Of a stretch of DNA of 5,562 bases, positions 1 through 5,562 are shown in pieces (within the stretch, counting starts at the first letter, position 1; every line of letters starts with the position of its first letter). The position numbers and the translations under genes were made by a program. A model generated the notes under the pieces. The model saw only the letters and a list, made by a program, of their open reading frames with translations. It did no database searches and was not told where the DNA came from. Source of the DNA: Bacteroidota bacterium. GTDB lineage: Bacteria; Bacteroidota; Bacteroidia; NS11-12g; UBA955. Where the stretch lies: contig JAGWYC010000139.1 of the NCBI GenBank assembly GCA_018969565.1, positions 1 through 5,562 of the forward strand, in the 5' to 3' direction.

Positions 1-1124
1 AGGGCTTCAACCTCTATAAACTGTTGCAGAACTCGTTCTGTTTCCAGTCCGTGAGCATAGGCCGCGCTGCGGCTATGATCGCATATAGCAAAATAAGCGT
101 AGCCTTTGCTCTTGCAGGCCAGCGCCATTTCTTCCAAAGTGTTCAGCCCGTCGCTCCAGGTGCTGTGGTTGTGTAAAACCCCCTGTAGTTGTTCAAAGGA
201 AATCAAATCGCTGAAATCGCCTTTAACGGCTTCCTCCAATGCCTTTGGGTGATCACGCACTTCGGCGGGGATAAAATGCAGGCCCCGGCTTTGATACATG
301 GACTGTTCATCACTGCACGATGAGGCGGAAATTTGCCCCAGGGCAGTTGTATGTTCCTCAGGGCCTGTGCTAAGCAGCAACTGATGGTAAAAAGAGCCTT
401 CATCCACCCGAAGCACATGTACCGGTAGCCCGCACAGCGACTTTGCAATGACGGATGTTCCGGAATCTTCTATATCGGTACATTCCGATACTTCCAGTGC
501 CTTCATGATTTGTCCGGCGCTTGCTGTGCTGATGAAATCCAACGACTGCAATACTTCCATAGCCCTGCGAAACGCGCCGGTAGTGGAAGACTTAGATTCT
601 GTTATTTTCTGTAATTCTTCTAAAATGCGATAGCCAAAGGGCTCCGCTCTGGCGTAGTGCAGACTTCCCTTCCCTGCTTCCGCAAATTCAATGGCTTTGA
701 TGATTTCTGACTGGGTTTTATAACCAAAGCCTGATTGTGCCACCAGGCGGTTTTCCCGACAGGCATCCTGCAAAGCTTCCACAGATAGCAAACCCATGCT
801 TTTCCAGATGGTATGCACCTTTTTAGGGCCCAGCCCCTTGATGTGCAGCATGTCGAGCACACCCGCAGGGGTTTCGCGTTCCAGTTCTTCCAGTTCAGGA
901 AAAGAACCGGTATTGGCCAGAGTTACAATGGCTTTACTCACGCTCTTCCCTACGCCGGGAATGGCTTCCACTTCTGCAAGCGTCATATCCTGAAGCGGCT
1001 GTTTCACTTTTCGCAGATTGAATGCTGCGGCGGCGTATGCTTTTATTTTGAAGGGATTCTGCTCATGTAATTCGGCCAGTTTCGCGAAATACCCCAGGGT
1101 CGAGGCTACATCAATATTGTCCAT
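1..1124 (-). CDS. polX: PolX family DNA polymerase/PHP nuclease, N-terminal 374 residues (partial at left edge)
   Basis: The frame is open from an ATG at 1124 down to base 1 and runs off the window. Known PolX proteins are about 570 residues, so roughly a third is missing. Seen in order: an N-terminal lyase-like helical region (FKIKAYAAAAFNL, residues 25-37); two helix-hairpin-helix motifs (IPGVGKS, 55-61; IKGLGPKKV, 95-103); a palm segment (GAFRRAMEVLQSLDFI, 183-198; GLPVHVLRV, 232-240); a thumb-like TGPEEHTTAL; then the start of a PHP domain (HNHSTWSDG, 318-326; AICDHS, 346-351; a further His at 358). Characterised bacterial PolX enzymes act in base-excision-type repair, combining gap filling with a Mn-dependent PHP 3'-5' exonuclease or AP endonuclease. 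Here the palm aspartates are degenerate: Ser194 stands where the first Asp of DxD is expected, Asp196 is kept, and His236 replaces the third Asp. I infer nuclease without polymerase activity. The ATG shares one base with the upstream gene's TGA, suggesting translational coupling. Family assignment is firm; lost activity is inferred. Confidence 0.93.
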   Translation of the reverse strand, partial: MDNIDVASTLGYFAKLAELHEQNPFKIKAYAAAAFNLRKVKQPLQDMTLAEVEAIPGVGKSVSKAIVTLANTGSFPELEELERETPAGVLDMLHIKGLGPKKVHTIWKSMGLLSVEALQDACRENRLVAQSGFGYKTQSEIIKAIEFAEAGKGSLHYARAEPFGYRILEELQKITESKSSTTGAFRRAMEVLQSLDFISTASAGQIMKALEVSECTDIEDSGTSVIAKSLCGLPVHVLRVDEGSFYHQLLLSTGPEEHTTALGQISASSCSDEQSMYQSRGLHFIPAEVRDHPKALEEAVKGDFSDLISFEQLQGVLHNHSTWSDGLNTLEEMALACKSKGYAYFAICDHSRSAAYAHGLETERVLQQFIEVEA

Positions 1125-1126
1125 CA
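1122..1126 (-). other. TGATG stop/start overlap between the exported protein and polX
   Basis: On the minus strand the TGA stop (1126-1124) and the ATG start of polX (1124-1122) share one A. This arrangement usually indicates translational coupling by terminating ribosomes, and it supports the chosen polX start. No independent Shine-Dalgarno is evident just upstream. Confidence 0.7.
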
Positions 1127-1570
1127 ACGCACGATTTTAATTTCTTCAGCTTCAATGGCAGGATAAAATTCCACCCAGGCATAAGTGGACTGGGCCAGTT
1201 TAATGAATATCACCTCACGCGGCTCTTTGGTTTCTTTATCGAGAAAGGTTTCCATAGACACAATTGGGAAACGTTTGCCTGCATAGCTGCACGGGAGTTT
1301 CTGCGAATCAAAATCGCCTTCGGTAAAATACCAGCGATAAAATCCTTCGCCGGAACTCGTATCGTATCCCGGATTGCGTTCATTGCATGCTGTTCTGGTT
1401 TTATGGTGCATTTCGATATGCTTGAAAGAAGAACCTTTACATTGACCAATTTCCAGCAGATCGCCCACGTATAATTCAATCTCTACTTCGGCAGTATCGG
1501 CATCCTGAGCCTTTAGTTCGATGGCAGGAAGCAAAAGGAACAAGCTTATGGCGACGAGAATTCTGTTCAT
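1124..1570 (-). CDS. Small exported protein of unknown function, coupled to polX
   Basis: A 148-residue protein that I do not recognise. It begins with a clear Sec-type signal peptide: Arg3 followed by the hydrophobic stretch ILVAISLFLLLPAI, with a likely signal peptidase I site after LKA (residues 19-21). The mature protein would be about 127 residues, periplasmic or secreted. It is acidic near its new N-terminus (DADTAEVEIE), has three cysteines (44, 62, 94), a His/Lys-rich stretch (KHIEMHHKTR) and several aromatic residues near YRWYF, and ends in likely beta-strands (EVIFIKL, YAWVEFYPAI). It has no transmembrane helix after the signal and no catalytic motif I can name. It lies 63 bp downstream of the solute-binding lipoprotein gene, and its TGA overlaps the polX ATG (TGATG), so it is probably co-transcribed with polX. 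No Shine-Dalgarno is visible. A real gene is likely because the signal peptide, gap-free packing and coupling agree. The function is unknown. Confidence 0.82.
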   Translation of the reverse strand: MNRILVAISLFLLLPAIELKAQDADTAEVEIELYVGDLLEIGQCKGSSFKHIEMHHKTRTACNERNPGYDTSSGEGFYRWYFTEGDFDSQKLPCSYAGKRFPIVSMETFLDKETKEPREVIFIKLAQSTYAWVEFYPAIEAEEIKIVR

Positions 1571-1633
1571 GGTATGCGAAATTAGGGGTTCTAACCACGT
1601 ATTCTTTCCAGATGATTCATCCCGTGGTAAGAA

Positions 1634-3316
1634 CTACTGCTTGCGTACGTGCTTCAGTACCAGTCTGTTCATGGCGTCATTATGCAGACCACGCACTCCG
1701 GGTCCGATAAGTCTTATGCTTCGGTCATAATACAGCACGATAAAGGGCGCGGCATCGGTGATATGCTGATCCATTTGCGCCATGATTTCCCTTCGAATGC
1801 TGTCGGAACAACGGTTGAGCTTCCGGTATTGCGCATCAGTTTCAGCATCGGCGTAATGGGTGTAATTGGGGCCTGACGGGCTGAAATTCTGTGTGGTGAA
1901 GCAAGCCAGATAACTCTCAGCATCGGCATAGTCTGCAATCCAGGATCCGCGGAACAGCTTGATGGCTCCTTTATTCCTTAATTGTCTCAGTTGGCCGCCC
2001 GGATGCACGGCGATTCGGCAAGGAACTCCGATTCGGCTCCAGGTTTGTTGGATAAACAGGGCCATATCGGCATAATCGGCAGTGGTATTCAGTTCCAGTT
2101 CCGAAAGTCCTTTGCCGGCAGGGAAGCCGGCTTGGGCCAGCAGCGCCATCGCCTTTTCAGGATTGTACTGATACCCCTGCACTTTGCGATCCAGAAGCAC
2201 CGGAGGAACAAAACCATGAATACCCGGATCGCCCACCCCGTTTCGCATGTAACGCACCAGCGCCACCCTGTCAATGGCATAAGACAATGACTGCCGCAGG
2301 GCTTTGCTCTGTAATGGATGTCCGGAACTGCTGTCCAGATAAAAACCTAAGTACTCTGTATTCAGAAAAGGACTGTTCAACAGCCGGAACTTCCCGCGAT
2401 AATGCGGCGACAACAGGCCATCCCTTGTCAGCAGTTCGTCTTTGAAGCTGCCTTCTATGCCGTTGAAGAAATCGTAATCACCGCTGACGAACTTCATAAA
2501 TGCTGTTTGCTTATTGCGTATGAGGTCAATATTCACGGCCTCCAGATAAGGCAAAGGCAATCCTGCACGGTCTCTTTCCCAGTAAGTGCTGTTGCGCAAC
2601 ATCACAATACGTACCTCCGGTTCCCATTGGGCAAAACGAAACGGGCCGCTGCCTACCGGTTCAGTTTTCAGGTTGAGTCCACGCTGCAGGAGTCGCTCCG
2701 GAACAATCATACAGAAGTTCATGGAGAGCAGGCTGAGCATTTGCGGACAGGCTTCCTTCAGCCGGAGCACCACAGTACTGTCGTTGGGCGCAGAAATCCA
2801 AGGTTCGTTCAGGTTTACTTTGTCCAGAAACACCCAGGCACCGGGTGAAGCTACAGCACTATCCACCAGGCGACGCAACGAAAACACCACATCCGAAGCG
2901 CGGAGTATTCGCTCCTGTTCATTTTTCCAGAGGCGGTGCGGATGAAACAATACGTCGGTACGAAGACTGAACGTGTATGTTTTCCCGGAATCAGAAACAC
3001 GCCAACTGCTTGCCAATGAGGGCGCGGGAAGCAAATTACTGTCGGGTTCAGTGAGTGTATTAAACAATTGCGTTACTGCCCAGATTTCTGCCTGAGAACG
3101 GGTGAAAGCCGGATCTAAAACCTGAATGCCGGCATCCTCATTGTACCGGAAAATAGACTGTTCCGACACTTTATCCACATTTTTACAACCACCCGAAAGC
3201 AAAATTGTGAGCAAAAAGGAAAGGGCGCAGGGTGTCCGGTAGCACCCTTTGAAGGTATTTTTGTGATTCGCCCAAAGGAGCAAAAGATGACTGCGGAACT
3301 GAAGTATTACGGACAT
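1634..3316 (-). CDS. ABC transporter family-5 (peptide/oligopeptide-type) solute-binding lipoprotein
   Basis: A 560-residue protein with the hallmarks of the SBP_bac_5 (OppA/DppA) family, which captures peptides or other small ligands outside the inner membrane and delivers them to an ABC permease. Visible family segments include FNTLTEPDSN (85-94), LASSWRVSDSGKTYTFSLR (101-119), ASDVVFSLRRL (140-150), EPVGSGPFRFAQW (219-231), LRQSLSYAIDR (340-350), YNPEKAMALLAQAGFP (384-399) and SWIADYADAESYL (458-470). The N-terminus holds a lipoprotein signal: basic residues, ALSFLLTILL (31-40), then SGGC with lipidation expected at Cys44. Position -3 is Ser rather than the usual Leu, so the lipobox is imperfect. 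The length is normal for the family. The start is uncertain: the only ATG (3316) gives an unusually long 43-residue leader and overlaps the divergent hydrolase by 30 bp; a TTG at 3283 would give 32 residues before the Cys and no overlap. No permease or ATPase genes are adjacent, so the transporter partner and ligand cannot be named. Confidence 0.92.
   Translation of the reverse strand: MSVILQFRSHLLLLWANHKNTFKGCYRTPCALSFLLTILLSGGCKNVDKVSEQSIFRYNEDAGIQVLDPAFTRSQAEIWAVTQLFNTLTEPDSNLLPAPSLASSWRVSDSGKTYTFSLRTDVLFHPHRLWKNEQERILRASDVVFSLRRLVDSAVASPGAWVFLDKVNLNEPWISAPNDSTVVLRLKEACPQMLSLLSMNFCMIVPERLLQRGLNLKTEPVGSGPFRFAQWEPEVRIVMLRNSTYWERDRAGLPLPYLEAVNIDLIRNKQTAFMKFVSGDYDFFNGIEGSFKDELLTRDGLLSPHYRGKFRLLNSPFLNTEYLGFYLDSSSGHPLQSKALRQSLSYAIDRVALVRYMRNGVGDPGIHGFVPPVLLDRKVQGYQYNPEKAMALLAQAGFPAGKGLSELELNTTADYADMALFIQQTWSRIGVPCRIAVHPGGQLRQLRNKGAIKLFRGSWIADYADAESYLACFTTQNFSPSGPNYTHYADAETDAQYRKLNRCSDSIRREIMAQMDQHITDAAPFIVLYYDRSIRLIGPGVRGLHNDAMNRLVLKHVRKQ
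3229..3248. repeat. Short inverted repeat in the divergent start region
   Basis: AGGGTG (3229-3234) and CACCCT (3243-3248) are perfect 6-bp arms separated by 8 bases. The repeat lies inside the signal-peptide codons of the lipoprotein gene and just upstream of the TATTTTTG element proposed for the hydrolase operon. Its position would suit an operator or a small hairpin, but 6-bp arms can arise by chance and the coding constraint on the minus strand could explain it. Confidence 0.3.
3256..3263 (+). promoter_or_regulatory. Possible Bacteroidota-type -7 promoter element for the hydrolase-parA-parB operon
   Basis: TATTTTTG matches the Bacteroidota -7 consensus TAnnTTTG exactly and lies 23 bp upstream of the hydrolase ATG, which would leave a short leader of roughly 15-20 bases. 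No convincing TTTG-like -33 element is present about 19-21 bp upstream (that region reads GGTGTCC), so the call rests on one box and is tentative. Confidence 0.35.
3274..3280 (+). promoter_or_regulatory. Shine-Dalgarno of the UPF0173 hydrolase
   Basis: AAAGGAG sits 6 bases before the ATG at 3287, an ideal spacing. It decides between this ATG and an in-frame GTG at 3263 that would add eight residues absent from the family's usual N-terminus. It is the only strong Shine-Dalgarno in the window: the parA, parB, polX and exported-protein starts lack one. Confidence 0.7.
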
Positions 3317-3973
3317 TCCTGCTTTGAACTGCGGATGCAGGGCAAAAGTATCATTTTCGATCCGTTCATCACGCCCAATCCTTTAGCTGCAGGCATTGAC
3401 ATCAATAGCCTGAAACCCGATTACCTGTTGATTACCCATGGCCACTATGACCATATAGCCGATGCGGTACAGATTGCTCAAAACAGTGGCTGCTTGGTAA
3501 TTGCATGCTTTGAAATCCATGAGTGGCTTCAACGACAAGGTGTAGGCAATACCCTGGGCATGAACATCGGCGGTACCGCAGATTTAGGCTTTGCGAAAGT
3601 GCGCATGATCCCTGCCGTGCATTCATCGTCATTTCCAGATGGTTCTTATGCCGGTCATGCTGCCGGATTTCTCATCAACAGCCCGGAACTGAATTTATAT
3701 TATTCAGGCGATACCGATTTAACCCGCGACATGGAGCTGATACCGGATATCTGCTCCCTGGATGCAGCCTGCATTTGCCTCGGAGGTCATTTTACGATGG
3801 ACTACCGGGATGCTTTGCGCTGTGCCGAAATGATTCGCTGCGAGCAAATTATCGGCATGCATTTCGACACCTTTGAACCCATCAGCATAGACCACAAAGC
3901 AGCCTTGGAGCATTTCAGTGCCGCAGGTCGGAAGCTATACCTTCCCAAGGTGGGTGAACACTTAAACATATAA
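3287..3973 (+). CDS. UPF0173-type metal-dependent hydrolase (metallo-beta-lactamase fold)
   Basis: A 228-residue protein with the metallo-beta-lactamase fold, closest by motif to the UPF0173/YtkL group and its UlaG-like relatives. It starts with the family's hallmark YYGHSCFEL (residues 7-15), then FDPF (24-27), the metal-binding THGHYDHIAD (50-59), His112 in AVHSSSF, Asp142 in YSGDTDL, His168 in GGHFTMD and His192 in MHFDTF. All expected metal ligands appear present, so it should bind two metals and be active. The physiological substrate of UPF0173 proteins is not established. No signal peptide is seen, so it is cytoplasmic. The length is normal for the family. The ATG at 3287 is preferred because of its Shine-Dalgarno and family alignment. 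parA begins 7 bp after its stop, so it is probably the first gene of a hydrolase-parA-parB operon. The ligand-based family call is firm; any role in partitioning is unsupported. Confidence 0.93.
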   Translation: MTAELKYYGHSCFELRMQGKSIIFDPFITPNPLAAGIDINSLKPDYLLITHGHYDHIADAVQIAQNSGCLVIACFEIHEWLQRQGVGNTLGMNIGGTADLGFAKVRMIPAVHSSSFPDGSYAGHAAGFLINSPELNLYYSGDTDLTRDMELIPDICSLDAACICLGGHFTMDYRDALRCAEMIRCEQIIGMHFDTFEPISIDHKAALEHFSAAGRKLYLPKVGEHLNI

Positions 3974-3980
3974 CGCTTTC

Positions 3981-4766
3981 ATGGGAAAGATCATAGCCAT
4001 AGCCAACCAGAAAGGTGGGGTCGGAAAGACTACCTCTGCCATCAACCTGGCCGCCAGCCTTGCTGTATTAGAGTTTAAAACCCTGCTGGTAGATGCCGAC
4101 CCGCAGGCCAATGCCTCCTCAGGCATCGGTTTTGACCCAAAAGATATTAAAATAGGATTGTATGAGTGTCTGGTTCAGGACATTCACCCTAACGATATCA
4201 CCCTCGATACCGATATCCCTTACCTCAAACTGCTTCCTTCTAATATTGACCTGGTAGGTGCAGAAATTGAACTGCTGGAACTGCCCAACAGGGAACAGAT
4301 GATGATAAGGGTGCTCGAATCGGTGAAAGATGAATACGACTTTATCATCATTGACTGCTCCCCTTCTCTGGGCCTGATTACCACCAATGCACTGGTAGCT
4401 GCTGATTCTGTGGTAATTCCGGTGCAATGCGAGTATTTCGCACTGGAAGGTCTGGGCAAATTGCTGAATACCATCAAAATCATTCAGACACATCTGAACC
4501 AGAATCTGGAGATAGAAGGCATCCTGCTCACCATGTACGATGCCCGTCTTCGCCTGAGCAATCAGGTGGTAGAAGATGTGAAAATGCACTTCCAGGATAT
4601 TGTGTTCGATACCATCATCACCCGCAATACCAAACTGGGCGAAGCACCGAGCTTCGGTGTTCCCGTCATCAATCACGACGCTGAAAGTAAGGGTTCCATC
4701 AGCTACCTCAACCTGGCCCGCGAAATCATCCAGAAAAACGGTTTAACGGCCTTAAGCAATAATTAA
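3981..4766 (+). CDS. parA: Chromosome-partitioning ATPase ParA (Soj-like)
   Basis: A complete 261-residue ParA/Soj-type ATPase. The deviant Walker A motif KGGVGKTT (residues 11-18) has the signature Lys11 and catalytic-site Lys16. Walker A' is LLVDADPQANAS (35-46) with Asp40, and Walker B is FIIIDCSPSLGL (121-132) with Asp125. Arg189 in the ARLRLSNQVVEDV segment and the RNTKLGEAPSFG block (215-226) match the DNA-binding and C-terminal regions of chromosomal Soj proteins. There is no N-terminal helix-turn-helix extension, so this is the short chromosomal-type form rather than the long P1-type. Family members bind ATP, dimerise on nucleoid DNA and are stimulated by ParB, driving origin segregation. 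The ATG follows the hydrolase stop by 7 bp and parB follows by 10 bp, consistent with an operon. No Shine-Dalgarno precedes it; the leader is A/T-rich. All key residues are present, so an active enzyme is expected. Confidence 0.97.
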   Translation: MGKIIAIANQKGGVGKTTSAINLAASLAVLEFKTLLVDADPQANASSGIGFDPKDIKIGLYECLVQDIHPNDITLDTDIPYLKLLPSNIDLVGAEIELLELPNREQMMIRVLESVKDEYDFIIIDCSPSLGLITTNALVAADSVVIPVQCEYFALEGLGKLLNTIKIIQTHLNQNLEIEGILLTMYDARLRLSNQVVEDVKMHFQDIVFDTIITRNTKLGEAPSFGVPVINHDAESKGSISYLNLAREIIQKNGLTALSNN

Positions 4767-4776
4767 TCAAGTATTC

Positions 4777-5562
4777 ATGAGCAGTCCGAATATAAAGAAG
4801 AAGGGCGGGCTTGGGCGCGGCCTGTCAGCCCTGCTGGAAAACGCAGAAACCGATATCACCAGTAAGGATGTGCGCCCGGCCGGTGGTATTTCCCAGGTTC
4901 CCATCAGCCAGATAGAAGCCAACCCGTTTCAGCCGCGTACCGAATTTGACGCACAACTTTTAGAAGAGCTGGCCGCAAGCATTCGTGTACATGGCGTTAT
5001 ACAGCCCATCACCGTTCGCAAGCTGGGCTACGATAAATACCAGCTCATCAGCGGAGAACGTCGTACCCGCGCCTCCATCCTTGCAGGACTGGAAAAAATA
5101 CCTGCCTTCATCCGTGTGGCCAACGACCAGGATATGCTGGAAATGGCCCTTATTGAAAACATCCAGCGTGCCGACCTGAATGCCATCGAAGTGGCTATCA
5201 GTTATAAACGACTGCTTGAAGAATGTGAGCTGAAACAGGAAGAACTGGCTGACCGCGTGGGCAAAGACCGCACCACGGTAAACAACTACCTGCGTTTATT
5301 GCGTTTACCCGATGAAATACAGGCGGCCATCAGGGAAGGCAAACTAAGCATGGGACATGCCCGTGCCATGATCAATATGGACGATGTGGCCGAACAGATT
5401 GACCTGTTTCGACATGTAATTGAAGAGAATCTCAGTGTACGCGCCACCGAATCACTGGTAAAAGCCGGTCGCGAGCAGCATAAACAGGGTGACAAACCCG
5501 CGGCACGCGGTACCGACTGGGATCCGGAATCTGACCGCATCATGAACGAAATTCACCGCCGC
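4777..5562 (+). CDS. parB: Chromosome-partitioning protein ParB (Spo0J-like), C-terminus beyond right edge
   Basis: The frame is open from ATG 4777 to the window end: 262 codons of a protein usually near 290-310 residues, so only the C-terminal dimerisation part is missing. The basic N-terminus KKKGGLGRGLSALL (7-20) is the segment that contacts ParA in this family. The CTP-binding/N-domain motifs follow: NPFQPR (49-54), HGVIQPITVR (72-81), GERRTRAS (93-100) and ENIQRADLN (127-135). A helix-turn-helix for parS recognition lies at about 154-178 (QEELADRVGKDRTTVNNYL). Family members load at parS, close as CTP-dependent clamps, spread, and stimulate ParA. The sequence after ENIQR reads AIEVAISY where many ParBs have a PxEEA-like motif; I take this as a Bacteroidota variant. 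The gene starts 10 bp after parA in an A/T-rich leader without Shine-Dalgarno. No full parS 16-mer occurs in the window. The call is firm. Confidence 0.96.
   Translation, partial: MSSPNIKKKGGLGRGLSALLENAETDITSKDVRPAGGISQVPISQIEANPFQPRTEFDAQLLEELAASIRVHGVIQPITVRKLGYDKYQLISGERRTRASILAGLEKIPAFIRVANDQDMLEMALIENIQRADLNAIEVAISYKRLLEECELKQEELADRVGKDRTTVNNYLRLLRLPDEIQAAIREGKLSMGHARAMINMDDVAEQIDLFRHVIEENLSVRATESLVKAGREQHKQGDKPAARGTDWDPESDRIMNEIHRR

Noticed and set aside
1000..1007. TGTTTCAC, identical to the left half of the parS consensus.
   Set aside because: The right half (TTTTCGC in place of GTGAAACA) does not match, so it is not a palindromic parS, and it lies in polX coding sequence; an 8-mer is expected by chance.
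1578..1588. TAATTTCG-like sequence on the minus strand upstream of the exported-protein gene, considered as a TAnnTTTG promoter element.
   Set aside because: It has a mismatch in the TTTG part, no -33 partner is found, and it is too close to the start codon to be convincing.
1594..1628. ACCACG and CGTGGT inverted arms in the gap between the lipoprotein gene and the exported-protein gene, considered as a terminator.
   Set aside because: The 6-bp arms are separated by a 23-base loop and no T-run follows on the minus strand, so it does not look like an intrinsic terminator.
2402..2848. Plus-strand open frame of 148 codons.
   Set aside because: It is antisense to the conserved core of the solute-binding protein and shows no signal, domain or start context of its own.
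3263..3286. GTG at 3263 as an alternative hydrolase start.
   Set aside because: The ATG at 3287 has an ideally spaced AAAGGAG and matches the family's usual N-terminus just before the YYGHS motif.
4119..4676. Long open frame (185 codons) on the minus strand.
   Set aside because: It lies wholly antisense to parA, whose motifs are complete; the composition (many His, Gln, Phe) is typical of a shadow frame and no family motif is visible.

Overview
The window looks like a chromosomal segment of a Bacteroidota bacterium, possibly Chitinophagales-like; the order is a guess. The evidence is indirect. Most start codons lack a Shine-Dalgarno sequence and follow A/T-rich leaders. The ParB carries a 'LNAIEVAISY' variant that I associate with this phylum. 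There is a TAnnTTTG-type promoter element, and a moderate-GC core gene set without phage or plasmid genes. No rRNA, tRNA, CRISPR array or insertion sequence is visible, and coding density is close to 100%.

Layout: the left 60% is read on the minus strand. In transcription order it holds a large family-5 (oligopeptide-type) solute-binding lipoprotein (1634-3316), a 63-bp gap, a small exported protein of unknown function (1124-1570), and the first 374 codons of a PolX/PHP family protein (1-1124), which runs off the left edge. The last two overlap in a TGATG junction. The right 40% is read on the plus strand: a UPF0173-type metallo-beta-lactamase-fold hydrolase (3287-3973), then parA (3981-4766) after 7 bp, then parB (4777 onward, cut by the right edge) after 10 bp. 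This looks like one operon with a chromosome-partitioning core. The two halves diverge around 3260-3320 with no intergenic space: depending on the start codon of the lipoprotein, the genes either abut or overlap by about 30 bp.

The most notable observation is in the PolX protein. Its helix-hairpin-helix region and PHP nuclease motifs are intact, but at least two of the three catalytic aspartates expected in the polymerase palm are replaced (Ser194 and His236 in this reading). It is therefore probably a PHP nuclease with a dead polymerase domain. Other points worth checking are the squeezed divergent promoter region with a small inverted repeat, the hydrolase linked to parAB, the solute-binding lipoprotein without transporter genes beside it, and the uncharacterised exported protein coupled to PolX. 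I found no convincing sign of a wholly new system; most of the window is core-genome content.
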